21,408 nucleotides of DNA. Origin: Eutrophobius sp051275005 (lineage in GTDB: Bacteria; Pseudomonadota; Gammaproteobacteria; Eutrophobiales; Eutrophobiaceae). Where the stretch lies: NCBI GenBank assembly GCA_051275005.1, contig JBNMOP010000041.1, forward strand, positions 1 to 21,408, in the 5' to 3' direction. The notes below the pieces were generated by a model. It was not told the DNA's origin and made no database searches. It worked only from the letters and a program-made list of their open reading frames with translations. This document shows, piece by piece, positions 1 to 8,299 of this stretch; the stretch's first letter is position 1; each line of letters opens with the position of its first letter. The position numbers and the translations under genes were made by a program.

Positions 1-35
1 ACAGGTTAAGGCAGAAATAAAAATCTGAGAATTAA

Positions 36-950
36 TTAACCCACAGCGACAGCTATAACACCTATCGTTGCCAGTAACGCAGCAATGTAGGTAACTAAGT
101 CCGGTCGTCGTTCGGCACGAAATACAACAACCGACAGAAATGATGCCATAAAGACTTCAAGAGAATTAATCATAACCACGGTGGAGACTTTTTCATAATA
201 GAGGGCGGCGAATTGCAATATCTGTCCCACCGAGACAAATATGCCAGATAACAATAACCAGCGATTTATATTGGAAAACATATATCTCAAATTATCGCGA
301 TAAGTTTGAGTAAATATTGCGGCGATGCCAAAACATGCAAATCCACTTACTGCACTAATCATTGTCCCAAATACTGGGGCATTGATTTCCATTAGACCAT
401 TTTTTCGTCCGATATATGCCAGGGCATATGCCAGGGCTGAACCTACACCCCAGGCATAATTAATCGGTGAAATTTTTTCACCACTGTGCGCAGATTCTAT
501 TCCACTTAAGGATTTGTATATTAGTAAACCGAAGGCAACGGCAATAATTAGCATGCCTATAGTGTCTATGCCAGTAATAGGTTCAGAAAGAAATATTGCT
601 GCGCATAATACTGAGAAGAAAGGGTTTAGGCGTTTAACAGATCCTGCCCTTGTAACACCAAGATATCGAATGGATGAATAGAGCAGGGTGCGGCCAAATG
701 CCATGGCAAAAATACCTGCGAGTACAAACCAGATCATCCCCTCTTCCCAATTATCCGAACTTGTCCGCCCGGTGTCTCCACGCTCCAGGATTATCCATAA
801 AACGAAGGAAAAAATCATGGTTACAAATACCGAAAAAAGTACACCCTTATCTCGCCTGTCCTTTGCTCCTTTTGCTATGAATACGCTGCCGAAAGCAAAA
901 CTAAAAGCCGAAAGCAGAGCAAGTAATTGGCCAAATTGAGACTCAGACAT
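36..950 (-). CDS. EamA/DMT-family inner-membrane transporter
   Basis: Predicted drug/metabolite-transporter superfamily permease of about 304 residues, the usual size for two EamA repeats of five helices each. Hydrophobic segments run almost end to end, and the second half restarts after a polar linker (around SGEKISPINYAWG). Short basic loops follow several helices, as expected for an inner-membrane exporter or permease. The substrate cannot be told from sequence; the family moves amino acids, nucleosides and other small metabolites. The frame opens 13 codons earlier at a GTG (989), but I prefer the ATG at 950 (MSESQFGQ): it has an AGGA about 9 bases upstream and places the first helix right after the N-terminus. 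It is divergent from the MoxR operon and seems monocistronic in what is visible. Confidence 0.85.
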   Translation of the reverse strand: MSESQFGQLLALLSAFSFAFGSVFIAKGAKDRRDKGVLFSVFVTMIFSFVLWIILERGDTGRTSSDNWEEGMIWFVLAGIFAMAFGRTLLYSSIRYLGVTRAGSVKRLNPFFSVLCAAIFLSEPITGIDTIGMLIIAVAFGLLIYKSLSGIESAHSGEKISPINYAWGVGSALAYALAYIGRKNGLMEINAPVFGTMISAVSGFACFGIAAIFTQTYRDNLRYMFSNINRWLLLSGIFVSVGQILQFAALYYEKVSTVVMINSLEVFMASFLSVVVFRAERRPDLVTYIAALLATIGVIAVAVG

Positions 951-1164
951 TAGAACATCCTGTAATTGGGTTCTGCTGATATACAGCACGTTGCAATCAT
1001 ACGCGTGCGTTATTCATTTATCCAAAGCTTGGCAGATTGCTACCCTTAATAGTATATAGATCCAGAGCATGATGAGGTTGAGGTATTAACCATTCCGGAT
1101 GTTATATGCTTGATATAAAAATAGTATATTACTGACCGATTCTTATTATTTGCACAGTTGGAAA

Positions 1165-1192
1165 TTGTGCTTTGTACTTAAAGCCATATAAT
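1165..1192 (+). promoter_or_regulatory. Candidate sigma-70 promoter of the MoxR operon
   Basis: A perfect -10 hexamer TATAAT (1187-1192) lies 16 bases after a weak -35 match TTGTGC (1165-1170). The -35 box overlaps the right arm of the hairpin at 1152-1170. Transcription would start near 1199, within the palindrome at 1198-1209. It was found by eye only; in AT-rich intergenic DNA a chance TATAAT is possible. Confidence 0.4.
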
Positions 1193-1197
1193 GTAAA

Positions 1198-1209
1198 GTT
1201 GATATCAAC
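1198..1209. promoter_or_regulatory. 12-bp perfect palindrome at the predicted start of transcription
   Basis: GTTGATATCAAC is perfectly self-complementary and sits where transcription from the candidate promoter would begin. This is a typical place for a repressor operator. No regulator gene is adjacent, so the binding protein is unknown. Confidence 0.3.
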
Positions 1210-1220
1210 AACGTGGGGTC

Positions 1221-1257
1221 AGCAGCTACTCGACAAGATAGTCGCGAGTTTGCTGTT
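1221..1257 (+). promoter_or_regulatory. Imperfect stem-loop in the leader of the MoxR operon
   Basis: ACTCG (1228-1232) pairs with CGAGT (1245-1249). After a small internal loop, AGCAGC (1221-1226) pairs with GCTGTT (1252-1257, including one G-T pair). The stem lies in the predicted 5' leader, about 57 bases upstream of the TTG start. There is no U-tract, so it is not an obvious terminator. Confidence 0.3.
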
Positions 1258-1313
1258 ACGGGTCAGTCCTGTTTTATCCTGATATTTAATTCATAATTAA
1301 TGGGGGGGTTCTT

Positions 1314-2309
1314 TTGGACTTTAAACAAGCTGTTTCAAAAGCACAAGCACTGAGAAATAACCTTGGAACGGTTGTTAAAGGGCATGAAGTAGCCCTGAAT
1401 ATGACTGTGATAACAACGTTGGCCAGGGGCCATATGCTATTGGAGTCGGTGCCGGGTGAAGGTAAAACTCTTCTCGCCACTGCCCTTGCCTCCTCTATCG
1501 AAGGAATTAGCATAGGCAGAGTGTCCGGCCAGCCTACTCTCAAGCCATCAGATATGTTGGGCGCTGAGATCATGGGAAAAGAAAGCGGAACGTTTGAGCT
1601 GATCAAGGGCCCTATCTTCCATAACGTTGTCCTGTTTGACGAATTGAACCGAACCGATCCGAGGGCACAGTCTGCACTGCTTGAGGCGATGCAGGAAGGT
1701 CAGGTAACGATTGGGGATACAACACATTTGTTACCTCAGCCGTTTCTTGTAATAGCTACCCAGAACCCATTGTCTCAAGAAGGTACCTGGGAGTTGGACG
1801 CAGCGGCGAAACAACGCTTCCTGGTCAAGATCCACTGGTTTTCACCACCCCGACATATCGAATATAAGATCGCAACCGAAGCCAAGGCGTTCCTCAGTGA
1901 AAACCTTGCAATGTTGAAACCCGTAATTAACAGGGAAGAACTGATGGAAATTCAGGAGATGGCACAGTCCCAGGTTAAAGTGACCGATGATATTATTCAC
2001 TTGATGAATGCTATCACCGTGGCAACTCGACCAAAGGACGTCTCCTATCCTGCCGACGCGCTTGATGCACATGAAGAATTTGGACGCGAGGTGATTAGTG
2101 ATAGCGGCGGGGTTAGTTCTCGCGCTACCAGTTTCTGGCCACCATTGTTACGTGCACATGCACTGTTTCATGGTAGAGACAAGGTTCTGCCATACGATGT
2201 TTTTGCAACGGCTTACTCTATGCTTAACCATCGAATCGAAACAAATTACCCTGTAAATATTGAGAAGTTGATACACCTTATTCTTAGTGAGCGAGGGTAT
2301 GCATACTAA
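1314..2309 (+). CDS. moxR: MoxR-family AAA+ ATPase (MxaR-like)
   Basis: MoxR-type AAA+ ATPase, a cytoplasmic chaperone-like motor that works with VWA-domain proteins to mature or insert cofactors into partner complexes. Walker A is VPGEGKT (about residues 46-52), Walker B VVLFDE (105-110), and the sensor segment IATQNP (147-152) is followed by the family's EGTWELD region. The length of 331 residues is normal for the family. The start is TTG at 1314, preceded by the seven-G run at 1302-1308; the first internal ATG would cut into the N-terminal helix. It is the first gene of six on the plus strand, and its end overlaps the next gene by about 11 bases, implying translational coupling. In methanol-dehydrogenase loci this position is held by mxaR. 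Confidence 0.92.
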   Translation: MDFKQAVSKAQALRNNLGTVVKGHEVALNMTVITTLARGHMLLESVPGEGKTLLATALASSIEGISIGRVSGQPTLKPSDMLGAEIMGKESGTFELIKGPIFHNVVLFDELNRTDPRAQSALLEAMQEGQVTIGDTTHLLPQPFLVIATQNPLSQEGTWELDAAAKQRFLVKIHWFSPPRHIEYKIATEAKAFLSENLAMLKPVINREELMEIQEMAQSQVKVTDDIIHLMNAITVATRPKDVSYPADALDAHEEFGREVISDSGGVSSRATSFWPPLLRAHALFHGRDKVLPYDVFATAYSMLNHRIETNYPVNIEKLIHLILSERGYAY

Positions 2310-3204
2310 GGAAAAAAGTTCTGCAGCCGTATCAATATTAGATAAACGGCGGTTGCAGGCTCTGGGGATACTGCTCCAGATAAAATTAAAATCTATAACC
2401 TTTCTTCCCGGCCGTCATCCTCTGGGCAGGGCAGGTGAAGGGATGCGTTTCCTACGTACCCGTCCTTATGAACCTGGCGAGGATAAACCAAGAGATATCG
2501 ATAAATTCAGTTTGCCGGGCAAATATTGGGTAAATGAATGGGAAGCTGAGGTCCGGGCATCAGTACTTTTGCTTTGTGATTATTCAGGTTCTATGGCGTT
2601 TCCTCCAAAAGACGCAGTACGAAATCTCTCGTTACTTCAATTAACCTACTCATTATGGAGAGCGAGCGACCGGGTACGGACTATCCTTTATAGCAAAGGT
2701 GACCGTGAAAAATTTGAAGAAGCAAACCTTAAAACACAGATGGAAAAACTTAGTAATCGTCTGGCGCAACATGAATGGTCAGAAGGAGAGGACGCTCTTG
2801 ATGCACTACAGGCCTACTGCTTACGTTCCCGGGGTAATAGAGACGACCTGATATTTCTGATGTCGGATTTTTCTACTGCAATGGAACATGCAAGCACATC
2901 AGAGTGGCGTTCTGTCCTAAGAAGACTGTCAGGCGGCCTCGTCCCTGTTATTGTAAGCTTTAAGATGTCAGATGCTGTTATGGGATCTATTAAACTATGG
3001 GATCCGGTACGGCAAACACAACGACTGACTTTCCTAACCCCAAAACGCATAGACAATATTAATCAAAAAGAGATGGATCGAGTTTTAAAGCTGGAGAGTT
3101 TCTTCCGTTCTTTAGGCCTGGACTATCTCATCGTAAGGCATGAACGAGATGTGTATCCGCAGCTTGCAAAGTTGAAGGGATTACGCAGAAGGAGAAGATC
3201 TTGA
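2299..3204 (+). CDS. DUF58-family protein (MxaS-like)
   Basis: DUF58 protein of about 301 residues, the standard partner of MoxR ATPases. The family signature is visible as RPYEPGEDKPRDIDKF (roughly residues 54-69), followed by a MIDAS-like LLCDYSGSMAF (about 92-102), so the C-terminal half has a VWA-like fold. No signal peptide or transmembrane helix is evident, so it probably acts on the cytoplasmic side of the membrane. I chose the ATG at 2299, which has GAGG just upstream inside the moxR end; the frame also opens at a GTG at 2287, and neither ribosome-binding site is decisive. The last four bases overlap the TTG start of the next gene. MxaS of methylotrophs is the closest functional analogue by position. 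Confidence 0.85.
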   Translation: MHTKEKSSAAVSILDKRRLQALGILLQIKLKSITFLPGRHPLGRAGEGMRFLRTRPYEPGEDKPRDIDKFSLPGKYWVNEWEAEVRASVLLLCDYSGSMAFPPKDAVRNLSLLQLTYSLWRASDRVRTILYSKGDREKFEEANLKTQMEKLSNRLAQHEWSEGEDALDALQAYCLRSRGNRDDLIFLMSDFSTAMEHASTSEWRSVLRRLSGGLVPVIVSFKMSDAVMGSIKLWDPVRQTQRLTFLTPKRIDNINQKEMDRVLKLESFFRSLGLDYLIVRHERDVYPQLAKLKGLRRRRRS

Positions 3205-4205
3205 CAAATATTCGTGTAATTTTCACCGGCTTGATTGTTGGCCTTTTATGTTTCACCGTCCATGCTGAAACGGAAGAGCTGATTGCACAAGTTTATCAGG
3301 ACGACAATATTACTATCCGTGCCGGCGTTATAAATCTGGAAAACAGAATTATACATTTCGGTGAAGTGTTACCTCTAGTGGTAAGAGTAACTTACAATTC
3401 TACCGAAGTGCAATTGCAGGAAATGGATGCCGAATTTTTTACCGCTTCCTGGACGGAAGAGTTGGGGGCTTATCTTCTGGATTCCCAATCGACCAAACTG
3501 ACCAGTGCTTCCGACACGATTCAGGAACAACGCGATGTTTACCAGTTCCAGATACTTGCCTGTCCCGATGGGGCGGTATTATGTAAGGGTACCAGACTAT
3601 ATAAAATACCCGAATTTACACTCCAATATAAAATTATTGATGAAGTTGGAAACGAGCTCTCTGCTGAATCTGTACAGTTTAGCCCCTGGCCAACAGATAT
3701 TATGATTGCATCGGCGATTCCACTTGGAGAGGAAGGGGAACTCAACACATTTCCCACATATTTTCCAACCGGGGCATTTCCAAATCCATTGTCAGGAGTG
3801 AGTTACAGACAGCCGTCTGCGGGGATGATCGCCGGTGGACTGTTTTTATTATTAGGAGGAATATTCATGTCGCCATTTAGCTTTTTTAAACGAAAAGGGT
3901 TTGCAGTCAAAGAAAAGACACGCTGGGAAGAAGTGCTTGAGCAACTCAAGTCAGGAGAGATAGGAGCTGAAGACCAATTTCTGGATGCATTGAGAAAATG
4001 CCTGGTTTGGTATTGTGTTGACACCCTCAAAGTTGATCCATATTACTGGCTTAAGCACGAAGAGGAAGTCTCAGGGGAAGTCCATAAAAGCACCGGTGAG
4101 TTTGCCGAAGTTAAGAGCCTCTTCATTGACCTGCTGCATAGTCCTAGTGGAGAAGGCGATGTCCTGCTAGAGCGCTTGACGGGCGTGATTGCGGATGCAC
4201 GATAG
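3201..4205 (+). CDS. Exported, membrane-anchored accessory protein (MxaA-like position)
   Basis: I do not recognise a named domain. The 334-residue product has an N-terminal signal segment (FTGLIVGLLCFTVHA, cleavage likely before ETEE), a periplasmic beta-rich part to about residue 205, one transmembrane helix (about 207-226, IAGGLFLLLGGIFM) and a charged cytoplasmic tail of about 105 residues. The periplasmic part contains two Cys (CPDGAVLC), possibly a disulfide. It starts at TTG 3201, overlapping the DUF58 stop in TTGA, with AAGGAG at a good distance upstream (3190-3195). In MoxR-DUF58-VWA operons this slot holds DUF4381-type or MxaA proteins. MxaA is implicated in calcium insertion into methanol dehydrogenase, but homology to it is inferred from gene order and topology, not from a motif. 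Confidence 0.75.
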   Translation: MTNIRVIFTGLIVGLLCFTVHAETEELIAQVYQDDNITIRAGVINLENRIIHFGEVLPLVVRVTYNSTEVQLQEMDAEFFTASWTEELGAYLLDSQSTKLTSASDTIQEQRDVYQFQILACPDGAVLCKGTRLYKIPEFTLQYKIIDEVGNELSAESVQFSPWPTDIMIASAIPLGEEGELNTFPTYFPTGAFPNPLSGVSYRQPSAGMIAGGLFLLLGGIFMSPFSFFKRKGFAVKEKTRWEEVLEQLKSGEIGAEDQFLDALRKCLVWYCVDTLKVDPYYWLKHEEEVSGEVHKSTGEFAEVKSLFIDLLHSPSGEGDVLLERLTGVIADAR

Positions 4206-4238
4206 AGCAAATAAATTCAAGGGTATGGGACAGGACTG

Positions 4239-5285
4239 ATGGATTGGTCCAATTTTCAGGTAGGTAAATGGTGGCCACTCCTGTTGGGTATTGCGGGCAT
4301 GCTGGTACTGTTTACGATCTCGTATCGTAGTAAAGGTGAATTGTTTCCTGATATAAGACTCCTTTCCGATACTGCGCCTGCCGTCGGAACTTTGGACCGG
4401 TTACCTCTTATACTGGGAGGAGTTATAGTCATATTGCTTATGATTTCCATGATGGACATAACCACGACACGATCGACGGTGGTTAACAAGACGGCCAGAG
4501 ATTTTATGGTGGTAGTAGATACCTCACGCTCCATGAGAGAGAACACATCAATATTACGTGAGAATGTTCCAACTACTTTTCCTCGGGGTGCAGGGTTATA
4601 TTCAGGGCAGGTAGATGATCCGAGCACGATACCAGAACTGGCTCGTTATGAACTTGCTAGAGAAAGCTTACTCCACTTCATGGGCTCGCTGAATCAAAAT
4701 GAAGACAGGATCCAATTGACTTATTTTAATTCCCAAGTGTATCTGATGTCTGGCTTTACAACAAATTTTAATTTTTTAAAACAGCAGCTGGAGGCTATGG
4801 ATCCATACGTGACTTACGGCACGAATATTCGATGGGCCCTGGAGCAAGGCTTAAATATGATTGATAGATACCCCAGCCGGAACAGGCAGGCGGTTATTCT
4901 GTTAACTGATGCCGAGGCTAAAAATACTGACGATTTAAAAGAACAGTTATATCGACTTGGTCAACTCGATCTTTCTTTTTACCTGCTCTGGATAACCTCT
5001 GATTCAACAGGTGAGGTATCACAGCAGGCACTGGAATTTCTCCGTAGCACCCGCGCCATAGGCACCGCTTTTACCATTGAAGATATGGATGAAGGTAATC
5101 TCGACAAGGCGCTTGATGCGATTGGTAAACTTGAGAGTTATGCTTACGAGGAATTTCAGCATGAACAGATAGATTTGTCTGAATATGTTTTTGTCCTGGC
5201 TCGTTGGCTAATGTTGTTGTGGATACTACTTCTTGCCACCATCTACCATCCCGCAAGACTTGTCACCTTCAGCGGAAGGAGTTGA
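4239..5285 (+). CDS. Membrane VWA-domain protein (MxaC/BatA-like)
   Basis: A 348-residue protein with two N-terminal transmembrane helices (about 13-28 and 55-72), a von Willebrand factor A domain, and a C-terminal helix (about 322-340, VLARWLMLLWILLLATIY). The MIDAS metal site is intact: DTSRSM (D94, S96, S98), a Thr in the TYGTNIR segment, and LLTDAEA for the distal Asp. The VWA domain probably faces the periplasm between membrane anchors, where it could bind a partner in a divalent-metal-dependent way. It starts at ATG 4239, 33 bases after the previous gene, with AGGA just upstream. The size and order MoxR, DUF58, MxaA-like, VWA match mxaC; Bat operons of Bacteroidetes have the same parts. 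Confidence 0.88.
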   Translation: MDWSNFQVGKWWPLLLGIAGMLVLFTISYRSKGELFPDIRLLSDTAPAVGTLDRLPLILGGVIVILLMISMMDITTTRSTVVNKTARDFMVVVDTSRSMRENTSILRENVPTTFPRGAGLYSGQVDDPSTIPELARYELARESLLHFMGSLNQNEDRIQLTYFNSQVYLMSGFTTNFNFLKQQLEAMDPYVTYGTNIRWALEQGLNMIDRYPSRNRQAVILLTDAEAKNTDDLKEQLYRLGQLDLSFYLLWITSDSTGEVSQQALEFLRSTRAIGTAFTIEDMDEGNLDKALDAIGKLESYAYEEFQHEQIDLSEYVFVLARWLMLLWILLLATIYHPARLVTFSGRS

Positions 5286-5292
5286 TACTGTA

Positions 5293-6291
5293 ATGATTAA
5301 TGAAGTCGAAATAGATAAAGAATTACCACCCGGTTCGGTCATAGATGAATTAGCCGATAGTAACAAGGTGGTAAAGACCCAAAAGAGAAAAAAATTTATT
5401 TCTTATACTCTATTCGTATTTGCTTTTTTTCTGTTGTTGTCCGGTCTTCAAGCGTTAATTTTTTATAGTAAATTCTTGCCTCAGATTGATGATACTAACG
5501 GTAAATTATTTACGCTAACCCTGGAAAAGACCCGAGGCGAGCAGTTAAAAAATATACAGGTAAAATTCCAATCTCTTAGAACAGTGGTAAAAGGGCAGGG
5601 TGAAATTTCAAGTCGAATTGAATCAATATTTGAAATCATGGGTGAACATTTTAGTGGGGGCCCACTAGGAACGATTGAACAGGTACAGTCTGAATTACAA
5701 TTAACATTGCAATTAATTCAGGAAAAGCTTGGGCAAGATGAGGCACCGATAGAATTACTAACACAGGCAACGAATGAAATAACTCAGCTTGAAAAAGATT
5801 TCGAAAAATTGCATGAAATTTACTTCATTCCGTATGATCAATTACACGCTGATCTTCAGAATACACCGTGGTATCTCTGGCCAACTGCCGGGAAACTTCG
5901 AAATATATCCGGCTATTTAAATGCCGTCACCTTTAATCGTGCTATGTACCTTTCGCAGATAGGTGAGATCGGTACCGCACGTGTGTTACTTAGTAGCATG
6001 TCTTCCAACTCAGATGATCATGAGATACTGGGCCTGGTTTATTATGGTCTTGGGCGGTTGCAGTGGGAGCTATTTCTTACCAGACTTGAACCCGAAAATT
6101 ATTTTCAGGCCGTCAATTATTTACGCCAGAGTCTTCAGGCTGATCCGGAATCCTCCCTCGCGAAACGGTTATTTGATTACATGTTGTCGCTAACAGAGGC
6201 TGAATCCACACCCGGAGCGGGGAAAGGTGACCCTACCACTCTCACCGAAGGCGAAGCTGGCGCAGTACAAAATCCTCCTCCACTATTTTGA
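5293..6291 (+). CDS. Membrane-anchored coiled-coil/TPR-like protein (MxaK-like position)
   Basis: A 332-residue protein with a short acidic cytoplasmic N-terminus, a basic patch (KTQKRKK), one transmembrane helix (about 35-59) and a long, probably periplasmic, helical region. Residues 70-175 are Gln/Glu/Leu-rich and look coiled-coil. Residues 220-305 look like degenerate TPR units (HEILGLVYYGLGRL; NYLRQSLQADP). The tail is low-complexity, rich in Gly, Pro and Thr. The frame opens at 5233 inside the upstream VWA gene, but ATG 5293 is preferred: GGAAGGAG lies about 11 bases upstream and it follows the previous stop by only 7 bases. It occupies the mxaK slot. MxaK as I remember it is shorter (about 190 residues), so this would be a long variant or an analogue. 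Confidence 0.75.
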   Translation: MINEVEIDKELPPGSVIDELADSNKVVKTQKRKKFISYTLFVFAFFLLLSGLQALIFYSKFLPQIDDTNGKLFTLTLEKTRGEQLKNIQVKFQSLRTVVKGQGEISSRIESIFEIMGEHFSGGPLGTIEQVQSELQLTLQLIQEKLGQDEAPIELLTQATNEITQLEKDFEKLHEIYFIPYDQLHADLQNTPWYLWPTAGKLRNISGYLNAVTFNRAMYLSQIGEIGTARVLLSSMSSNSDDHEILGLVYYGLGRLQWELFLTRLEPENYFQAVNYLRQSLQADPESSLAKRLFDYMLSLTEAESTPGAGKGDPTTLTEGEAGAVQNPPPLF

Positions 6292-6310
6292 TAAATCGGA
6301 ATAAGTACTG

Positions 6311-7264
6311 ATGTTACTTTCAGCCGTAATTGCTGTAACACTATTCATTGCCATATATTGGATTCGATATTTATTTATGGAACCTGGTGCCTCTGGGCGC
6401 TCAATTTCTGTTTTTTTATTTGTATTGTTTATTGTCGCGTTATCAACTATTGCATACATAGAACGCATGGATCGCTCAACTATGTTGGATGATATTCCTG
6501 TTGTGGTTGCACTCACTGCCGACCTGTCATTAAGTATGGGGGCAACGCCCGATCCCCGTGAACACGGTGTAATCGGTACACGTCTGGAACGTGCCCAACA
6601 AACGCTGCTGCCTATATTGAATGCATTGGAATCATCAGGTGCAACAGTGATGATGGGGATTACAGGTTTTACTGCAAAGTCAGAAATGATTATGGGATGG
6701 GATAGCAACATACCTCAGATACGGGAAGTGATCGAATACTCGATGGCACCTGGTCTGCTGACTCAGCCTGGATCTGACCTTGGTGTCGCATTGCAAGGTG
6801 TAATTCCCTTATTTGAAAATCTACCTGAAGATTACCAGAATCAAGAAACCAAAAAGTTTCTGATAGTTGTGTCTGATGGTGAACAGACTCTTGACAGGGG
6901 AGAAATCGAAACGGCACTGGCTGAACTTCGTGCGAATGAAGTTAGTGTTATCTCATTACAGGTTGGATTGTCGGACATTCCTGAGGGGATACCCGTATAT
7001 GACGAAGCCGGGACGTTTTTTGGATTTCAGGATATTAGTGGGCAGATTTACACGGTTCCCGACACAGAAATCATGAAAATGATAGTTGGGACTGACCCTG
7101 CCACAGGACTTTATGTCCGGGGTGAAGATCCTGATGCTGTTTTGGAAATAAGTAATTTTTTAGGTATCCGCATGTCTGCTCTATCCACCTCCGGCCCCTT
7201 GTATACGGCAGTGGTATCGCTGTTGTGGGGACTTAGTTTTGCTGTCCTGTTATGGTTTGTCTGA
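6311..7264 (+). CDS. Membrane VWA-domain protein (MxaL/BatB-like)
   Basis: A second VWA protein, 317 residues, with two hydrophobic segments at the N-terminus (about 1-22 and 32-50), a VWA domain and a C-terminal transmembrane helix (about 297-316). The MIDAS is present as DLSLSM (D71, S73, S75), a Thr in the GITGFTAKS segment, and VVSDGEQT. It starts at ATG 6311, 19 bases after the previous stop. It is the last gene of the operon; the following 108 bases contain only a weak 5-bp inverted repeat around a T-run (7274-7295), so the terminator is unclear. Two VWA proteins flanking a TM/TPR protein correspond to mxaC-K-L. Confidence 0.87.
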   Translation: MLLSAVIAVTLFIAIYWIRYLFMEPGASGRSISVFLFVLFIVALSTIAYIERMDRSTMLDDIPVVVALTADLSLSMGATPDPREHGVIGTRLERAQQTLLPILNALESSGATVMMGITGFTAKSEMIMGWDSNIPQIREVIEYSMAPGLLTQPGSDLGVALQGVIPLFENLPEDYQNQETKKFLIVVSDGEQTLDRGEIETALAELRANEVSVISLQVGLSDIPEGIPVYDEAGTFFGFQDISGQIYTVPDTEIMKMIVGTDPATGLYVRGEDPDAVLEISNFLGIRMSALSTSGPLYTAVVSLLWGLSFAVLLWFV

Positions 7265-7372
7265 CTACATAAGGCATACTTTTTTTGGTCTATGCTCTTT
7301 TCTGACCAACATACCAACTATCAAAACATAGAACAACTGGCTAATCTTCTGAGAATTATTATGGTGGGTTAC

Positions 7373-8068
7373 TTAATGATTCTGACTAATAGGTCTTTTT
7401 CTACGAAAAATACCTATTAGTAAAACACATAACACAACCCCGATAATGACATAAATTATGTTGGTATTTTGATCAGAAGATTCGACTATCGGCACAGGCT
7501 TTTGTTCCGATATTATTTGTTGCCCCGGTCCTGGCATAGTAATAAATATCGCTCTATATAAGCTCATTTTTTCTCGATATGCCGTTACCAGGTTATACAT
7601 GTGACCCGATAAGCCACTTGAATAAATTTCCTTGATGAATTCATCCTGGCTTTCCAGGGTATCCATATGTTTTAACAGGGCGTAAACGATTTCTACACCC
7701 TGATTGCCGGCAACCGAGCGACCTGCTAAAGGATTTTCAAATAGAATTTCTGGTGACTGAAGATTGATACCATTCGCTGCAAAGTAATCAAGATTCATAT
7801 TTGCTTCATCTTTCTTATGCATTAAATCATTGCGCAGCAAGGTGATTTTCCTGTCAGGCCAGGTTTCGGGTTTATAGCTTTTTCTAAAAATTTCTGTCAG
7901 GAAAGACTGGATCTGTAACAGGCTTTTTTCAATAGATTCATTTGTCCGGTCGATCATTACCTCATTTAGATTTGTATACTCGTGGGCATTGACTTCAAAA
8001 CTTATTATGAGGCAGAAAATTAATGCAATGATATTATATCGGTTGCAGGTTTGATTTCTGATTTTCAT
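7373..8068 (-). CDS. Unrecognised exported protein with C-terminal membrane anchor
   Basis: A 231-residue protein I cannot assign. It has a signal peptide (basic MKIRNQTCNR, then IIALIFCLIISFEVNA, cleavage near NA-HEY), a polar helical periplasmic region of about 170 residues, and a single transmembrane helix near the C-terminus (IIYVIIGVVLCVLLIGIF) followed by a basic tail (RRKRPISQNH). The predicted topology is therefore periplasmic domain outside, tail inside. The frame extends five codons further to a TTG at 8083, but GAGG lies 8 bases before the ATG at 8068, which decides the start. It converges on the MoxR/VWA operon, 108 bases away, and could be a partner, but nothing in the sequence proves that. 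Confidence 0.75.
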   Translation of the reverse strand: MKIRNQTCNRYNIIALIFCLIISFEVNAHEYTNLNEVMIDRTNESIEKSLLQIQSFLTEIFRKSYKPETWPDRKITLLRNDLMHKKDEANMNLDYFAANGINLQSPEILFENPLAGRSVAGNQGVEIVYALLKHMDTLESQDEFIKEIYSSGLSGHMYNLVTAYREKMSLYRAIFITMPGPGQQIISEQKPVPIVESSDQNTNIIYVIIGVVLCVLLIGIFRRKRPISQNH

Positions 8069-8299
8069 TTTTTTTATCCTCAAAATTCGAGATACAATAT
8101 TTCATACATAATGTCCGAGCTTCTGCTTCAATATTTATATACACAGCATACAATATAAATCATACCTGGCACACATGAACTATTTTTCAGATGTATATAT
8201 TAGCCAACATGCGTCTTTTGCTCGACATATGACACAGCATTACCTTATGCTTTAGATAAATTATAATTATTATTCAGCAATTAATTTTGGAGGACTTGA

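Larger units (their letters stand above)
951..1313. other. Divergent intergenic region between transporter and MoxR operon
   Basis: No convincing gene lies here. On the plus strand it holds an 8-bp hairpin (1152-1170, GCACAGTT/AATTGTGC with one G-T pair, loop GGA), a candidate promoter with a perfect TATAAT at 1187, a perfect 12-bp palindrome (1198-1209), an imperfect stem (1221-1257) and a run of seven G at 1302-1308 that can act as the ribosome-binding site for the TTG start at 1314. The 5' leader of the operon would therefore be about 115 bases and structured. The first 150 bases must also hold the minus-strand promoter of the transporter, which I could not identify. Confidence 0.5.

Noticed and set aside
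5233..5292. Upstream extension of the TM/TPR gene into the end of the first VWA gene
   Set aside because: The ATG at 5293 has a strong GGAAGGAG, follows the previous stop by 7 bases and gives a sensible N-terminus; the extension is VWA-gene sequence in another frame.
7274..7295. Intrinsic terminator after the VWA operon
   Set aside because: It has only five base pairs, with the T-run inside the loop rather than after the stem.
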